Below are positions 56,182 to 64,000 of a stretch of 64,000 nucleotides of DNA, piece after piece. Source of the stretch: Lysinibacillus fusiformis (GTDB taxonomy: Bacteria; Bacillota; Bacilli; Bacillales_A; Planococcaceae); NCBI RefSeq assembly GCF_016925635.1, contig NZ_CP070490.1:3168001-3232000 (forward strand), written 5' to 3'. Below the pieces are notes generated by a model. It was not told the origin of the DNA, made no database searches, and saw only the letters and a program-made list of their open reading frames with translations. Made by a program: the position numbers and the translations under genes. Within the stretch, counting starts at the first letter, position 1, and each line of letters begins with the position of its first letter.

Positions 56182-57773
56182 CATAGCCGTGTCCTTAAGA
56201 AAACATCAGACATCCTACGCCAGATTTTCGTGTGTTTATCTTCTGTTTAAAATGGGTATTACACAAGGAGTGAGGGAAAAATGGCCTCACTAAATAAACT
56301 ATACAAATTATCCATCCAAATATTGGGTTTACATCGACTTTTAAGAAGTTTTGCGTTTTTTACACTTTAGGCAAAATGACGAAACGTTTCGGGTGAGCGT
56401 ATCGAAATAGACATATAGCTGTTTTTTCGAATGCCACATACTTTTTAAAAGTCGATTTATTTGTTTCGCAATCAACCGGACCGTCTTTCTTTCACTAATC
56501 CTCCGTTTTCTTGTCACCCATAGATCATTTCTCATCATTCCCATGATCATTTCAGTCAATAAAAGCACAATACTTTGAAGATAGAAATGACATAACCATC
56601 GTTCAATCTTCACCTTCTTCACCTTATCGACTTCTAAATCTGATTTCCATGTTTTAAATAAGAGCTCGATTTGCCAGCGTAATCGGTAAAGTTCATGAAT
56701 TTCACTTGCTGGCATATCCTCTGGTACATTTGTTAAATAGATGACCACTCCAGGTATTTGTTCTACTTCATTTTTATGGACTTGCCCTTGTTTCTTTTGA
56801 CGTCTTCTTTTTTCCCGCTTGTGTAGCTCTTTTTTCTGTTCCTCTGAGAGGCGATAGAGAATACAACGTGCAGGCATTTTTTCGTGTCGTCCTACAAATA
56901 ATTGGGACCACTCTTTGTATTCGCCACGTACCATATCTAATGCGATTTCTTCTAAATGAATTTGTTTGTAACGGCGACTTTCAATCAATTTCCCATTTGG
57001 ATGACGAGGTGGATGACTTACTTCGACAAACAATTGCGTATCTTTTTTCGTTTTTGTGATATAGAAAGCACCTTTTGCGTGCACCTTTTTAAAAAAATCG
57101 AATTGAAAATAGCCTAAATCCTGTAGAACCAGTTCTCTCTCCTGAATCAAAGGTAATCGCGTCATTCCTGCTGGATTATCGGCATCACGTCCGTTCATTA
57201 AATCAAAATAAAGTAGCTGTTGGGTTAAATAATCAAACTCCACTTGCACTTTAACAGACGAACAATGGACACCCTGAAAATTTCCCTGATAGGCATCTGG
57301 CAATTTGATCGTTGTGCTATCTAAAATACGTATTCGAGTAAATGTGTATCCCGTTAGCTTGGGGAAGGCGAGTTGAAGCTGCGTTTTGAATAATCGTCCA
57401 AAAATGGTTTCCAAAAAAGTAACAGCCCGTTCATCAAAGCGTTTATTAAGAGCCGATTTCGTCATAAATATATCCTGCTCCGCCAAGTCCGTACAAAGCG
57501 TTTCAAGCGAATCACTGATAATCTCACTCTTTTTCAAAAACAGAAAGTGTAAAAATTGTGCCGCACTAAACGAACGCTCGCGTTGAATAAAACCCGATAA
57601 TCTACCCACCTCTTTTACTTCATTTTTCCCAAGTATCTGAAAAAGTGGCGCAAGTAATTGAATATTTTCTGGTTTCATTTTGCTGGACCTCCTTTATCAA
57701 GTGTACTTATCTATACCTTGATAAGAGAAATATGAACCAACGAATAAAGGAAATCACTAAGGACACGGCTATG
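56182..57773 (-). mobile_element. IS4-family (IS231-like) insertion sequence with 10-bp target duplication
   Basis: 1592 bp, inverted repeats CATAGCCGTGTCCTTA (56182-56197) and its complement at 57758-57773. The target duplication GTCAAGTAGC is present at 56172-56181 and 57774-57783. Joining the flanks restores the continuous module A of the dispersed repeat, as seen in copies 1 and 4, so the IS entered a pre-existing repeat. Confidence 0.93.
56341..57678 (-). CDS. IS4-family transposase
   Basis: A 445-residue DDE transposase. Asp is in RILDSTTIKLPDA (near residue 119), the second Asp region in LQDLGYFQFDFFKKV (near 189), and the IS4 Y-R-E-K signature in YRLRWQIELLFKTWK (near 331), which supplies the catalytic Glu. 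Size and target duplication fit the IS231 group. Frame intact, so the element may still be active. Confidence 0.95.
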   Translation of the reverse strand: MKPENIQLLAPLFQILGKNEVKEVGRLSGFIQRERSFSAAQFLHFLFLKKSEIISDSLETLCTDLAEQDIFMTKSALNKRFDERAVTFLETIFGRLFKTQLQLAFPKLTGYTFTRIRILDSTTIKLPDAYQGNFQGVHCSSVKVQVEFDYLTQQLLYFDLMNGRDADNPAGMTRLPLIQERELVLQDLGYFQFDFFKKVHAKGAFYITKTKKDTQLFVEVSHPPRHPNGKLIESRRYKQIHLEEIALDMVRGEYKEWSQLFVGRHEKMPARCILYRLSEEQKKELHKREKRRRQKKQGQVHKNEVEQIPGVVIYLTNVPEDMPASEIHELYRLRWQIELLFKTWKSDLEVDKVKKVKIERWLCHFYLQSIVLLLTEMIMGMMRNDLWVTRKRRISERKTVRLIAKQINRLLKSMWHSKKQLYVYFDTLTRNVSSFCLKCKKRKTS

Positions 57774-58106
57774 GTCAAGTAGCCTTCCACTCCAACCCAT
57801 TAATATGTTTTTTTAGCAGCGGTTTTCAAATAAAGTGAAGGTGTTCACTACTTTATATGGAGAGGTGTTGTCACGCATCGCTTCTCCACATTTTTCACTA
57901 CGGTTAGTATGAAAGAAAAGGAATTTGCAGAATGGTTGATTGGAGTGGAGCCAGCGTCACAGAGAAGACCCTTGAGCGAACGGAAGTGAGTGAAGCGGCT
58001 CATCGGACGCCCCCTGGAAAGGACGCTGGCGGAACGGAAATCAACCCCTCGCTTTGCCAAAAGGTCTTTTTCTGTTAGTGACATTAACTTTATTCAACAA
58101 CATGAA

Positions 58107-58135
58107 TTGGTGAGACTTTTAAAAGTTTCGCCAAT
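58107..58135 (-). terminator. Possible terminator of the YbaK-like gene
   Basis: TTGGTGAGACTTTT pairs with AAAAGTTTCGCCAA with G-U pairs, just right of repeat copy 3 and downstream of the minus-strand gene. The T tract is poor. Confidence 0.45.
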
Positions 58136-58150
58136 CGTTTCGTTTAGTCC

Positions 58151-58624
58151 TTATTCATTCCAGCCTTTACAGACATCAATCCATTCTTTATAGGGTGCAT
58201 ACGTTTCGAGCTCTGAAATCGTTACCTCGATGGCTGAATTGCTACTACCACAGGCTGGAAATACTGTAGTAAAACGTTTCAGTGATTCATCTAAATAAAT
58301 GGCTACGCCTTCGTTTACACCAAAAGGACACACACCTCCAACATCATGGCCAATCATCGTCTCCACATCATCTTTGGATAACATCTTTGCCTTCGTACCA
58401 AATAGGGCTTTGTATTTTGCATTATCGATTTTAGCATCACCTGCAGCAACGATTAAGATCGCACCATCATTCACAAGGAAAGATAAAGATTTTGCAATGC
58501 GTTCAGGCTCACAGCCAAGCGCCTGGGCTGCTAATTCAACTGTTGCGGAGCTTTCTTCTAATTCTTGTATTTTGTGTTCTACATGCCATTGTGCTAAATG
58601 GTGACGTGCTTTCTCAATTGCCAT
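58151..58624 (-). CDS. YbaK/EbsC-type aminoacyl-tRNA deacylase
   Basis: A 157-residue INS-superfamily protein that hydrolyses misacylated tRNA (for example Cys-tRNA-Pro or Ala-tRNA-Pro). Typical segments: ATVELAAQALGCEPERIAKSLSFLV with the conserved Lys of the active site (K45), DAKIDNAKYKALFG, DVGGVCPFGVNEGVAIYLDESL, and FPACGSSNSAIEVTISEL. Full length for the family. It converges on the YgiC-like gene across repeat copy 3. Confidence 0.9.
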   Translation of the reverse strand: MAIEKARHHLAQWHVEHKIQELEESSATVELAAQALGCEPERIAKSLSFLVNDGAILIVAAGDAKIDNAKYKALFGTKAKMLSKDDVETMIGHDVGGVCPFGVNEGVAIYLDESLKRFTTVFPACGSSNSAIEVTISELETYAPYKEWIDVCKGWNE

Positions 58625-58863
58625 ATGTACATCCTCCTACTCATATCAATTATGCCTTAGCATAGGTTGTCGAGATTTTTTGAGATTATTCGAGAAGCTC
58701 CCTTTTCTATAGAGGCGAGTTTTCTACATTCATACAAAAAGCATTCGTTAAATCAAGACAAAATTAATTTTACCATAATTTTCAGAATATATGGTTGTGA
58801 ATGCTTTATCTTTCGATTACCATGGGTGTGAGGAGTGTAAAATTACACTAAGGAGGTTTTTGT

Positions 58864-60012
58864 ATGCTTAAGTTTATACAAATAGTATCTATTCTAATTG
58901 GTTTATCAGTTGTGACATTAATGGTCGCACTCATTATCACATTGAGTGGTGGCATGCATTTAATTAATTTAGTCTTTACTGTACCCGCTTGTTTATTTGT
59001 CTGGATTGTTTGTAGCATGTTTAAATGGACCAACACAAAAAAAAGAAGAGGCTTGCTATTTGGTGTCATGGGAATCGCCTTATTGATTGCTGCCATCAAA
59101 CCAATTCAACATTATTATAAAATGAGTATTCCTACTGTGGATGCGGAAATGGATGTAACCGTTTATCAGCCATTTACGCTTGGCAATGAAGTGGTAAAAT
59201 CTAATGAAAAAGCTTCCTTACAATTGACAGAGTCTTTGCCACGGTTAGATGGTGCAACAGCCATGTATCCTTTGTATGCGGCTTTTGTGGAGGCTACTTA
59301 TCCCAAAGGTGACTATCCTCCATATAATAGTAGAGTTCAAGTAAGCCGTACACCAGAGGCCTATCAAAATTTAATTGCAGGAGATGTTGATTTGATCTTT
59401 GCGGCAGCACCGTCCACCTCACAAGAATGGCAAGCTGAAAAGGAAGGTCTTACGTTTGATATGACGCCAATTGGTCGAGAGGCATTTGTCTTTTTTGTGC
59501 ACCGTAAAAATAAAATTGATAATTTAACACTTGAGCAGGTCCAAAAAATATATGCTGGAGAAATAACGAATTGGCGTGAAGTGGGTGGTGAGGATGAGGC
59601 CATTCGTGCTTTCCAACGCCCAGCAGATAGTGGAAGCCAAACGACACTAGAAAAATTGATGGGCAATACGCCAATTATGGAGGCACCGACTGAAGATGTT
59701 GCATCAGGAATGGGTGGAATCATTCGTGAAGTGTCACAATATCGAAATTATAAGAATGCCATGGGCTTTACGTTTAGATATTATTCTACAGAGATGGTTG
59801 GTAATAAAAAAATCAAATTACTATCCATTGACGGAGTAGCACCAACAAAAGAGAATATTCAAAATGGTACATATCCTTTAGTATCTGAATTTTTTGCCAT
59901 CACAGCTGGTACAGAAAATCAAAATGCTCAGAAACTGATTGATTGGATACTTTCTGAGGAAGGGCAAGCGATGGTAGAAAAGGTCGGCTATGTACCAGTG
60001 GAAAATCATTAA
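58864..60012 (+). CDS. Membrane-anchored PstS-like substrate-binding protein
   Basis: A 382-residue protein with two or three N-terminal membrane helices (about residues 5-28, 35-53 and 62-80), followed by a PBP-type II phosphate-binding-like domain: PRLDGATAMYPLYAAFVEA, VDLIFAAAPSTSQEWQ, DSGSQTTLEKLMG (anion-binding Ser/Thr loop) and AMGFTFRYYSTEMV. No lipobox and no pstCAB genes nearby, so it is not a standard transporter subunit. It could be a sensor or a phosphate scavenger with a membrane module of its own. AAGGAGG precedes the ATG. Confidence 0.8.
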   Translation: MLKFIQIVSILIGLSVVTLMVALIITLSGGMHLINLVFTVPACLFVWIVCSMFKWTNTKKRRGLLFGVMGIALLIAAIKPIQHYYKMSIPTVDAEMDVTVYQPFTLGNEVVKSNEKASLQLTESLPRLDGATAMYPLYAAFVEATYPKGDYPPYNSRVQVSRTPEAYQNLIAGDVDLIFAAAPSTSQEWQAEKEGLTFDMTPIGREAFVFFVHRKNKIDNLTLEQVQKIYAGEITNWREVGGEDEAIRAFQRPADSGSQTTLEKLMGNTPIMEAPTEDVASGMGGIIREVSQYRNYKNAMGFTFRYYSTEMVGNKKIKLLSIDGVAPTKENIQNGTYPLVSEFFAITAGTENQNAQKLIDWILSEEGQAMVEKVGYVPVENH

Positions 60013-60051
60013 ATAGTTTGCTATACTAAGAGTAATAATCGAATAAAAAGT

Positions 60052-60140
60052 TTTCTAGGGTTCCGTAGCTATTGCTAGTCTGGTCCGAGAGAAAACCACA
60101 AATTGATTTTGTGACACGGAAGGATAAAAGCCTGGGAGAT
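60052..60140 (+). ncRNA. Guanidine-I riboswitch (ykkC)
   Basis: Conserved ykkC segments in order: TCTAGGGTTCCG, CTGGTCCGAGAGAAAAC, an AT-rich hairpin (60096-60114), then ACACGGAAGGATAAAAGCC and TGGGAGA. It lies directly upstream of a paired SMR exporter, the expected target. Guanidine binding would disrupt the terminator that follows and switch the exporter on. Confidence 0.95.
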
Positions 60141-60174
60141 ACTGTTTAAAAACAGTTTCTTCAGGCTTTTTTTG
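60128..60174 (+). terminator. Guanidine-regulated terminator
   Basis: AAGCCTGGGAGATACTGTTT (60128-60147), the 3' end of the aptamer, pairs with the segment 60150-60167 and is followed by seven T. Aptamer and terminator share these bases, so they exclude each other. Confidence 0.88.
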
Positions 60175-60266
60175 TTTGGCTAAAATCGAATTATTTGGCG
60201 AATGCTGAAAAAGTATTTGGATTAACCAGTTATTCGGCCGTGTCTTATCAAATGGAGGGATTTAGG

Positions 60267-60608
60267 ATGAATAAACAGTGGATCAGTGTCATAATAGCAG
60301 CTTGCTTTGAAGTAGGCTGGGTCATTGGTTTAAAGCATGCAACTAGTGTGCTGGAATGGATTGGAACAGCTATTGCTATTTTTATTAGTTTTTATTTGCT
60401 CATTAAAGCGGGGGAGCATTTACCAGTTGGGACAGTCTATGCTATCTTTGTCGGATTAGGGACAGCGGGTACCGTATGTGCAGATAGCTTACTGTTTGGA
60501 GAACCGTGGAAATTAGCAAAAATAGTATGTATTGTTTTGTTACTTGCAGGGGTTGTGGGCTTAAAGCTTGTAACGGGAGAGCCTAAGGAACAAGAGGTGA
60601 CTGAATAA
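60267..60608 (+). CDS. SMR-family guanidinium exporter subunit (YkkC/GdnC-like)
   Basis: Small multidrug resistance protein of 113 residues, four helices. The essential Glu is in AACFEVGWVIGLKHA (E15), and AGEHLPVGTVYAIFVGLGTAGTV is the family signature. Controlled by the guanidine-I riboswitch, it and the next gene probably form a heteromeric guanidinium/proton antiporter. ATG 60267 has GGAGGG upstream; the longer open frame would start within the riboswitch leader. Its stop overlaps the next start by 1 nt. Confidence 0.92.
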   Translation: MNKQWISVIIAACFEVGWVIGLKHATSVLEWIGTAIAIFISFYLLIKAGEHLPVGTVYAIFVGLGTAGTVCADSLLFGEPWKLAKIVCIVLLLAGVVGLKLVTGEPKEQEVTE

Positions 60609-60922
60609 TGGCATGGATGGCATTAGTTGTTGCAGGGTTATGTGAGATGATGGGCGTGTATATGATTAGTAAATATAATAAGACGAAGAGTATGAAAAAT
60701 TTAGGGCTGTTGATTGGTGCATTCACCTTAAGTTTTGCAGGCCTTGCCTATGCGATGGAAACATTGCCAATGGGTACTGCCTATGCGATCTGGACAGGAA
60801 TTGGTGCTGCTGGGGGAGCCTTGCTAGGTATGCTATTTTTTAATGAATCAAAGGACTGGCGACGCATGGTTTGTATTGTCCTTGTATTAGGAGCAGCAAT
60901 AATGTTGAAATTGCTATCATAA
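60608..60922 (+). CDS. SMR-family guanidinium exporter subunit (YkkD/GdnD-like)
   Basis: Second SMR subunit, 104 residues, four helices, with the membrane Glu in LVVAGLCEMMGVYMISKY (E13) and METLPMGTAYAIWTGIGAAGG as signature. The start overlaps the previous stop (TAATG). Paired SMR genes behind a ykkC riboswitch export guanidinium in studied Bacillales. Confidence 0.92.
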   Translation: MAWMALVVAGLCEMMGVYMISKYNKTKSMKNLGLLIGAFTLSFAGLAYAMETLPMGTAYAIWTGIGAAGGALLGMLFFNESKDWRRMVCIVLVLGAAIMLKLLS

Positions 60923-60924
60923 TT

Positions 60925-60943
60925 AAACAGGCACTCCTGCATA
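60925..60943. repeat. 19-bp duplication, left copy, at repeat copy 4
   Basis: AAACAGGCACTCCTGCATA, identical to 61344-61362. The right copy is the 5' half of the opuA terminator hairpin; here the other half is missing, so only half a terminator was duplicated, or the rest was lost. Confidence 0.88.
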
Positions 60944-61343
60944 GTGTTGAAAAAAAACAATCAATAGAATTTTTGTGAATGGTGAAAATGGTTTCCGTTG
61001 CAGGCTACTTGCTTTCCTGTGGTCGAGCGCCGAGCATCCCACGAGAGTCAATTAGCCTTCCACTCCAACCCATAAAAATGTTAACTTTTTAGCAAAGGTT
61101 TTCACTACCCTTTATGGAGAGATGTTGTCACTACACATTGAAAATAGGAGCCTATCTAATTATACAAATCATGGGCTATTTGATCGCTACGGTTAGTATG
61201 AAAGATAACGCAAAGACACTTTGCAGAATGGTTGATTGGAGTGGAGCCAGCGTCACAGAGGAGACCCTGGAGCGAACGGAAATCAACCCCGCACCTTGCT
61301 AAAAGGTCTTTTTCTGCTAGTGACATGATCTTTTTTCAACAAC
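60942..61343 (+). repeat. Dispersed intergenic element, copy 4 (internally deleted)
   Basis: A 402-bp copy with TAGTGTTGAAAA at the left and TTTTTTCAACAAC at the right, between convergent genes. Module A has lost its inner hairpin. Module B has lost the 21-bp segment between AGCGTCA repeats, as in copy 3, and also the segment between two GAACGGAA direct repeats, so half the palindrome is gone. It is flanked by a 19-bp direct duplication. Confidence 0.85.
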
Positions 61344-61383
61344 AAACAGGCACTCCTGCATAAGCGGAAGTGCCTGTTTTTAT
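61344..61383 (-). terminator. Terminator of opuA, containing the right 19-bp duplication
   Basis: AACAGGCACTTCC-type arms (61345-61356 with about 61367-61378) form a hairpin; T/A-rich flanks allow termination from both sides. It abuts the right end of repeat copy 4. Confidence 0.82.
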
Positions 61384-61384
61384 A

Positions 61385-62269
61385 TTATTTTTTTACATCT
61401 TTTGTCCATTCAGCCACTTTATCTGGATTAGCATCAATCCATTCTTTCGCAGCATCTTTTGGATCTTTACCATCCATTACTTCTAACATAACACTTTCTA
61501 AATCTTCTGCTGTCCAGTGGAAATTATCTAGAACTGAGTATACATCTGGTAAATCTTCTTTTAAGCCTTTACGAACGAATGTATTAATCGTTTCTTCTCC
61601 ACCAAATACACCCTTTGGATCTTCTAAGTATTTAAGATCATATTTCGCAAATTTCCAGTGTGGTGACCAACCTGTGACAATAATTTCTTCCTTATCTTTC
61701 AGCGCTTTAGATAATGCTGTTGTCATCGCGCCAGAAGAAGAAGTAATAAAGTTCCAATCTGCTAAATTATCATATTCTTCTAATGCTTTTTCTGTCGCAG
61801 CGGTAATTCCCGCACCTGGCTCAATACCAGTGATTGTATGATCTGCTTCATTTGTTAAATCTTCAATAGAATTGACATTCATATAGCTTGGTACAACTAA
61901 ACCAATTTTTGCACCAGCAAGGTTTTCACCTAGCTCATCTAAATCAGCTTTATATTTTTCATATTGTGAAGCATGTGTATGTGGTAGCCATGCAGCCACC
62001 ATTCCATCAGCTTCTCCTTTCGAGACAGCCTCCCACATGATCGCATTATCCAAAGGAGTTAATGTTACATCATAGCCTAAATCTTCGAGTACCTGCCCAA
62101 CAACATTCGTTGAGGCAATTTCTGTATCCCACTCAACATAGGCTAGGTTTACCTCCTTAGAATCACTGTTTTTACCAGAACTTGAGCCTGAGTCGCCTCC
62201 ACTACATGCAGCAAGCATGAAGCCTAGGCCTAGTGCCATTCCTAACTTTGATAGTGTTTTCAGTTTCAT
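61385..62269 (-). CDS. opuAC: Glycine betaine ABC transporter substrate-binding lipoprotein
   Basis: Extracellular binding protein for glycine betaine/proline betaine, 294 residues. Signal with lipobox LAAC and lipidated Cys22, then a Gly/Ser linker and the OpuAC domain: NLAYVEWDTEIASTNVVGQVLEDLGYDV, GEADGMVAAWLPHTH, and EEIIVTGWSPHWKFAKYDLKYLEDP, whose Trp residues build the aromatic cage. ATG 62269 has AAAGGGAGA upstream. Last gene of opuA. Confidence 0.93.
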   Translation of the reverse strand: MKLKTLSKLGMALGLGFMLAACSGGDSGSSSGKNSDSKEVNLAYVEWDTEIASTNVVGQVLEDLGYDVTLTPLDNAIMWEAVSKGEADGMVAAWLPHTHASQYEKYKADLDELGENLAGAKIGLVVPSYMNVNSIEDLTNEADHTITGIEPGAGITAATEKALEEYDNLADWNFITSSSGAMTTALSKALKDKEEIIVTGWSPHWKFAKYDLKYLEDPKGVFGGEETINTFVRKGLKEDLPDVYSVLDNFHWTAEDLESVMLEVMDGKDPKDAAKEWIDANPDKVAEWTKDVKK

Positions 62270-62310
62270 CGAATCTCCCTTTCTCTTCATCGTTTTGTAT
62301 CAGACTGCCG

Positions 62311-62332
62311 CCATCCATCGGAGGATGGATGG
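62311..62332 (-). other. Intercistronic hairpin opuAB-opuAC
   Basis: Perfect 9-bp arms (62311-62319 and 62324-62332) around a 4-nt loop, with no T run. Such hairpins commonly stabilise upstream mRNA ends or mark processing; here it could help tune the amount of binding protein relative to permease. Confidence 0.6.
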
Positions 62333-62352
62333 TAGCAAGAAAGATGACGTTT

Positions 62353-63207
62353 CTATAATGCTTTCTTTTTATTGAAGCTTTGTGTTAAGCGATCAATAAT
62401 GATTGCGAAAATAACTAAACCTAAACCTGCAACGAAGCCATTCCCAACTTGGGTACGTTGTAGGGCCGTTAATACTTCCCGTCCTAGACCTGGAGCCCCG
62501 ATCATAGAGGCAATAACTACCATAGAAAGTGACAGCATAACGGTTTGGTTAATCCCTGCCATAATTGTTGATTTAGCAAGGGGAATTTCTACTTTAAATA
62601 ATTTTTGGCTAGCTGTACTACCATAGGAGTCTGCAGCTTCCACTAATTCTTTTGGTACTTGACGAATACCGAGGTTTGTCATACGTACAGTTGGGGGTAA
62701 AGCAAAGATAACGGATGCAAAGACACCAGGTACAATACCAATACCAAAAAAGGCAACAGCCGGAATTAAATAAACAAAGCCAGGCATTGTTTGCATGAAA
62801 TCTAGTATTGGTTTAATAATGTTTTCAGCTACCGTTGATTTTGACATTAGGATACCAAGTGGAATACCGATGATGATGGATATAATACTGGAAAAGATCA
62901 CAAGCGTGGTTGTTTCCATAAGATGAGTCCATAATCCTTGGTTATAGATAAACAACAAGCCTATTAATGAGAATGCAGCAAGCCCTAACTTTTTGCCTGA
63001 AACGAAGAAGGCAAATATCACGACAAGAAGTATAAGAATAATGGCTGGGATACTAATTAATAAATCAGTGACCTGATTCATGAGTAGTTTTCCGAATTGC
63101 TGAATAGAGTTAAAGAACGCTGAAAAATTACTCGTCAACCAGTCCATAGCTGATTCTACCCACGGAGCTAGTGGTAATGTTGGAATATTATCTAAAAAGT
63201 TATTCAT
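62353..63207 (-). CDS. opuAB: Glycine betaine ABC transporter permease
   Basis: Membrane subunit of the OpuA osmoprotectant importer, 284 residues. It has a first amphipathic part ([22 protein letters not shown]), several helices, and the EAA loop [38 protein letters not shown]. The C-terminus is family-typical ([23 protein letters not shown]). ATG 63207 has GAGGAGG at 9 nt and overlaps the opuAA stop by 8 nt. Confidence 0.93.
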   Translation of the reverse strand: MNNFLDNIPTLPLAPWVESAMDWLTSNFSAFFNSIQQFGKLLMNQVTDLLISIPAIILILLVVIFAFFVSGKKLGLAAFSLIGLLFIYNQGLWTHLMETTTLVIFSSIISIIIGIPLGILMSKSTVAENIIKPILDFMQTMPGFVYLIPAVAFFGIGIVPGVFASVIFALPPTVRMTNLGIRQVPKELVEAADSYGSTASQKLFKVEIPLAKSTIMAGINQTVMLSLSMVVIASMIGAPGLGREVLTALQRTQVGNGFVAGLGLVIFAIIIDRLTQSFNKKKAL

Positions 63208-64000
63208 GTGCTTCGGCCTCCTCATCGCTCGTTGACAGTGCTTGGATGACAACGCCCCTAATTAGTACACCAAGCAAGCGACCATCTTTCACAACGGCAA
63301 TAGGAGTAGGAGAATTATAGATCATCCCTAAAATATCCTGTAGTAGCATATCTGGTGGAACTGTTAACACTTCTGATTGCACAATAGAATGGACGGTTTG
63401 CTCTTGTTTCTTAGCTGCAGCCAGTGCATCGTCTGCAGTGATATAGCCTTTTAAATGTCTATTTTTATCAACAGCCATTAATAAACTAACAGCTTCTTGA
63501 CGCATACGTTTTAGTGCCACTTTAGGGCCATCTAGGTCTGTATTGACATAAACTGGTCGTACCATGACATTTTCAGCTGTCAATACTTTTGAACGATCCA
63601 CATCTTCCACGAATGTTTTGACATAATCATTTGCTGGGTTGGTTAATATTTCTTCTCCCGTACCAATCTGAATGATAGAGCCATCCTTCATAATGGCAAT
63701 GCGATCCCCAATGCGTAATGCTTCATTTAAATCATGTGTGATAAATAAAATCGTCTTTTTCAATGTTTGTTGTAGATCGAGTAGCTCATCTTGCATTTCT
63801 TTACGAATCAATGGATCAAGTGCAGAAAATGCTTCATCCATTAGCAGTATTTCAGGATCATTTGCGAGGGCTCGTGCTAAGCCAACACGCTGTTGCATAC
63901 CACCTGATAATTGACTTGGATACTGATCTTTGTATGCGAGTAATCCGGCATTTTCTAAAGCTTGTTCAGCTTTTGCTTGCCGTTCTTCTTTTGAAATGCC
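63200..64000 (-). CDS. opuAA: Glycine betaine ABC transporter ATP-binding protein, 5' end outside window
   Basis: ATPase of OpuA; the visible part begins before the signature [15 protein letters not shown] and includes [15 protein letters not shown] (Walker B) and ITHDLNEAL. The C-terminal part has two CBS repeats (about 63210-63570), which in OpuA-type ATPases sense ionic strength or cyclic di-AMP. The frame stays open to the window edge, so the N-terminal Walker A part is missing. First gene of opuA on the minus strand. Confidence 0.94.
   Translation of the reverse strand, partial: GISKEERQAKAEQALENAGLLAYKDQYPSQLSGGMQQRVGLARALANDPEILLMDEAFSALDPLIRKEMQDELLDLQQTLKKTILFITHDLNEALRIGDRIAIMKDGSIIQIGTGEEILTNPANDYVKTFVEDVDRSKVLTAENVMVRPVYVNTDLDGPKVALKRMRQEAVSLLMAVDKNRHLKGYITADDALAAAKKQEQTVHSIVQSEVLTVPPDMLLQDILGMIYNSPTPIAVVKDGRLLGVLIRGVVIQALSTSDEEAEAHE

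Larger units (their letters stand above)
56020..58104 (+). repeat. Dispersed intergenic element, copy 3, split by an IS4 element
   Basis: Third copy of the unit at 16794-17351: left end TAGTGCTGAAAAAC at 56020, right end CAACAACATG at 58095-58104. After removal of the IS and one 10-bp duplication it is about 483 bp. Module A lies at about 56080-56181 and 57784-57800, module B at about 57930-58045. Module B lacks 21 bp found in copies 1 and 2, lost between two AGCGTCA direct repeats, and the central spacer is shorter. It lies between convergent genes; no terminator duplication is visible at this copy. Confidence 0.85.

Overview
The window looks like the chromosome of a low-G+C, endospore-forming Bacillales bacterium, most probably Lysinibacillus or a close Planococcaceae relative. 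The reasons are AT-rich DNA, strong AGGAGG-type ribosome binding sites, frequent TTG and GTG starts, the Bacillus-type order scpA-scpB-dac-rluB-resABCDE-sigX-rsiX, GlnR-type operators, FMN and guanidine-I riboswitches and an OpuA glycine betaine transporter. The genus is an inference from gene order and protein resemblance. No rRNA, tRNA, CRISPR array, prophage or replication origin was seen.

Layout. 1-12249 (+): chromosome condensation (scpA partial, scpB), a D,D-carboxypeptidase, a small membrane protein, rluB, cytochrome c maturation and redox signalling (resABC, resDE), then sigX-rsiX. 12252-14076: a complete IS1182-family element placed 2 nt after the rsiX stop. 14178-15164: FMN riboswitch and ribU. 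15408-16754: sodium symporter. 17402-21109 (-): a partner-switching module (PP2C response regulator, RsbW-like kinase, STAS antagonist) with a chemoreceptor gene inside it. 21590-23303: glnA behind two GlnR/TnrA boxes, and a Cse60-like small protein. 23352-29588: Nudix hydrolase, a regulator, an M20 amidohydrolase/MFS pair and an AraC-GyrI regulator. 29676-50572: a large inositol-type carbohydrate region made of iolABCDJ (-), a DeoR/MFS/aldo-keto reductase group (+) and a nine-gene ABC importer/oxidoreductase/isomerase operon (+) with its own LacI regulator and a decayed isomerase remnant in front. 51058-56011: small enzymes, a phospholipase A2-like Cys-rich protein, a DUF418 protein and a YgiB/YgiC-like lipoprotein/ATP-grasp pair. 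58151-64000: YbaK-type deacylase, a membrane-anchored PstS-like protein, guanidine-I riboswitch with an SMR exporter pair, and opuA.

The most unusual feature is a dispersed non-coding element of about 400-560 bp, present four times (16794-17351, 25200-25739, 56020-58104 split by an IS4 element, 60942-61343). Each copy lies exactly between two convergent genes. It has conserved ends that resemble each other in inverted orientation and two G+C-rich, imperfectly palindromic modules that are inverted relatives of each other. In two copies a whole 34-bp terminator hairpin is duplicated on both sides (34/34 and 32/34 identical); in a third copy 19 bp, half of a terminator, is duplicated. This looks like a non-autonomous mobile element, or structured RNA cassette, that targets bidirectional terminators and duplicates them, so that both neighbours keep a terminator.

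How the genes work together: the res block links haem attachment to cytochromes with ResDE oxygen/redox control and SigX envelope control. The iol regions together could import a cyclitol (RbsABC-like), oxidise it (IolG and two paralogues), dehydrate it (IolE), hydrolyse the ring (IolD), then isomerise, phosphorylate, cleave and decarboxylate the product (IolB, IolC, IolJ, IolA).
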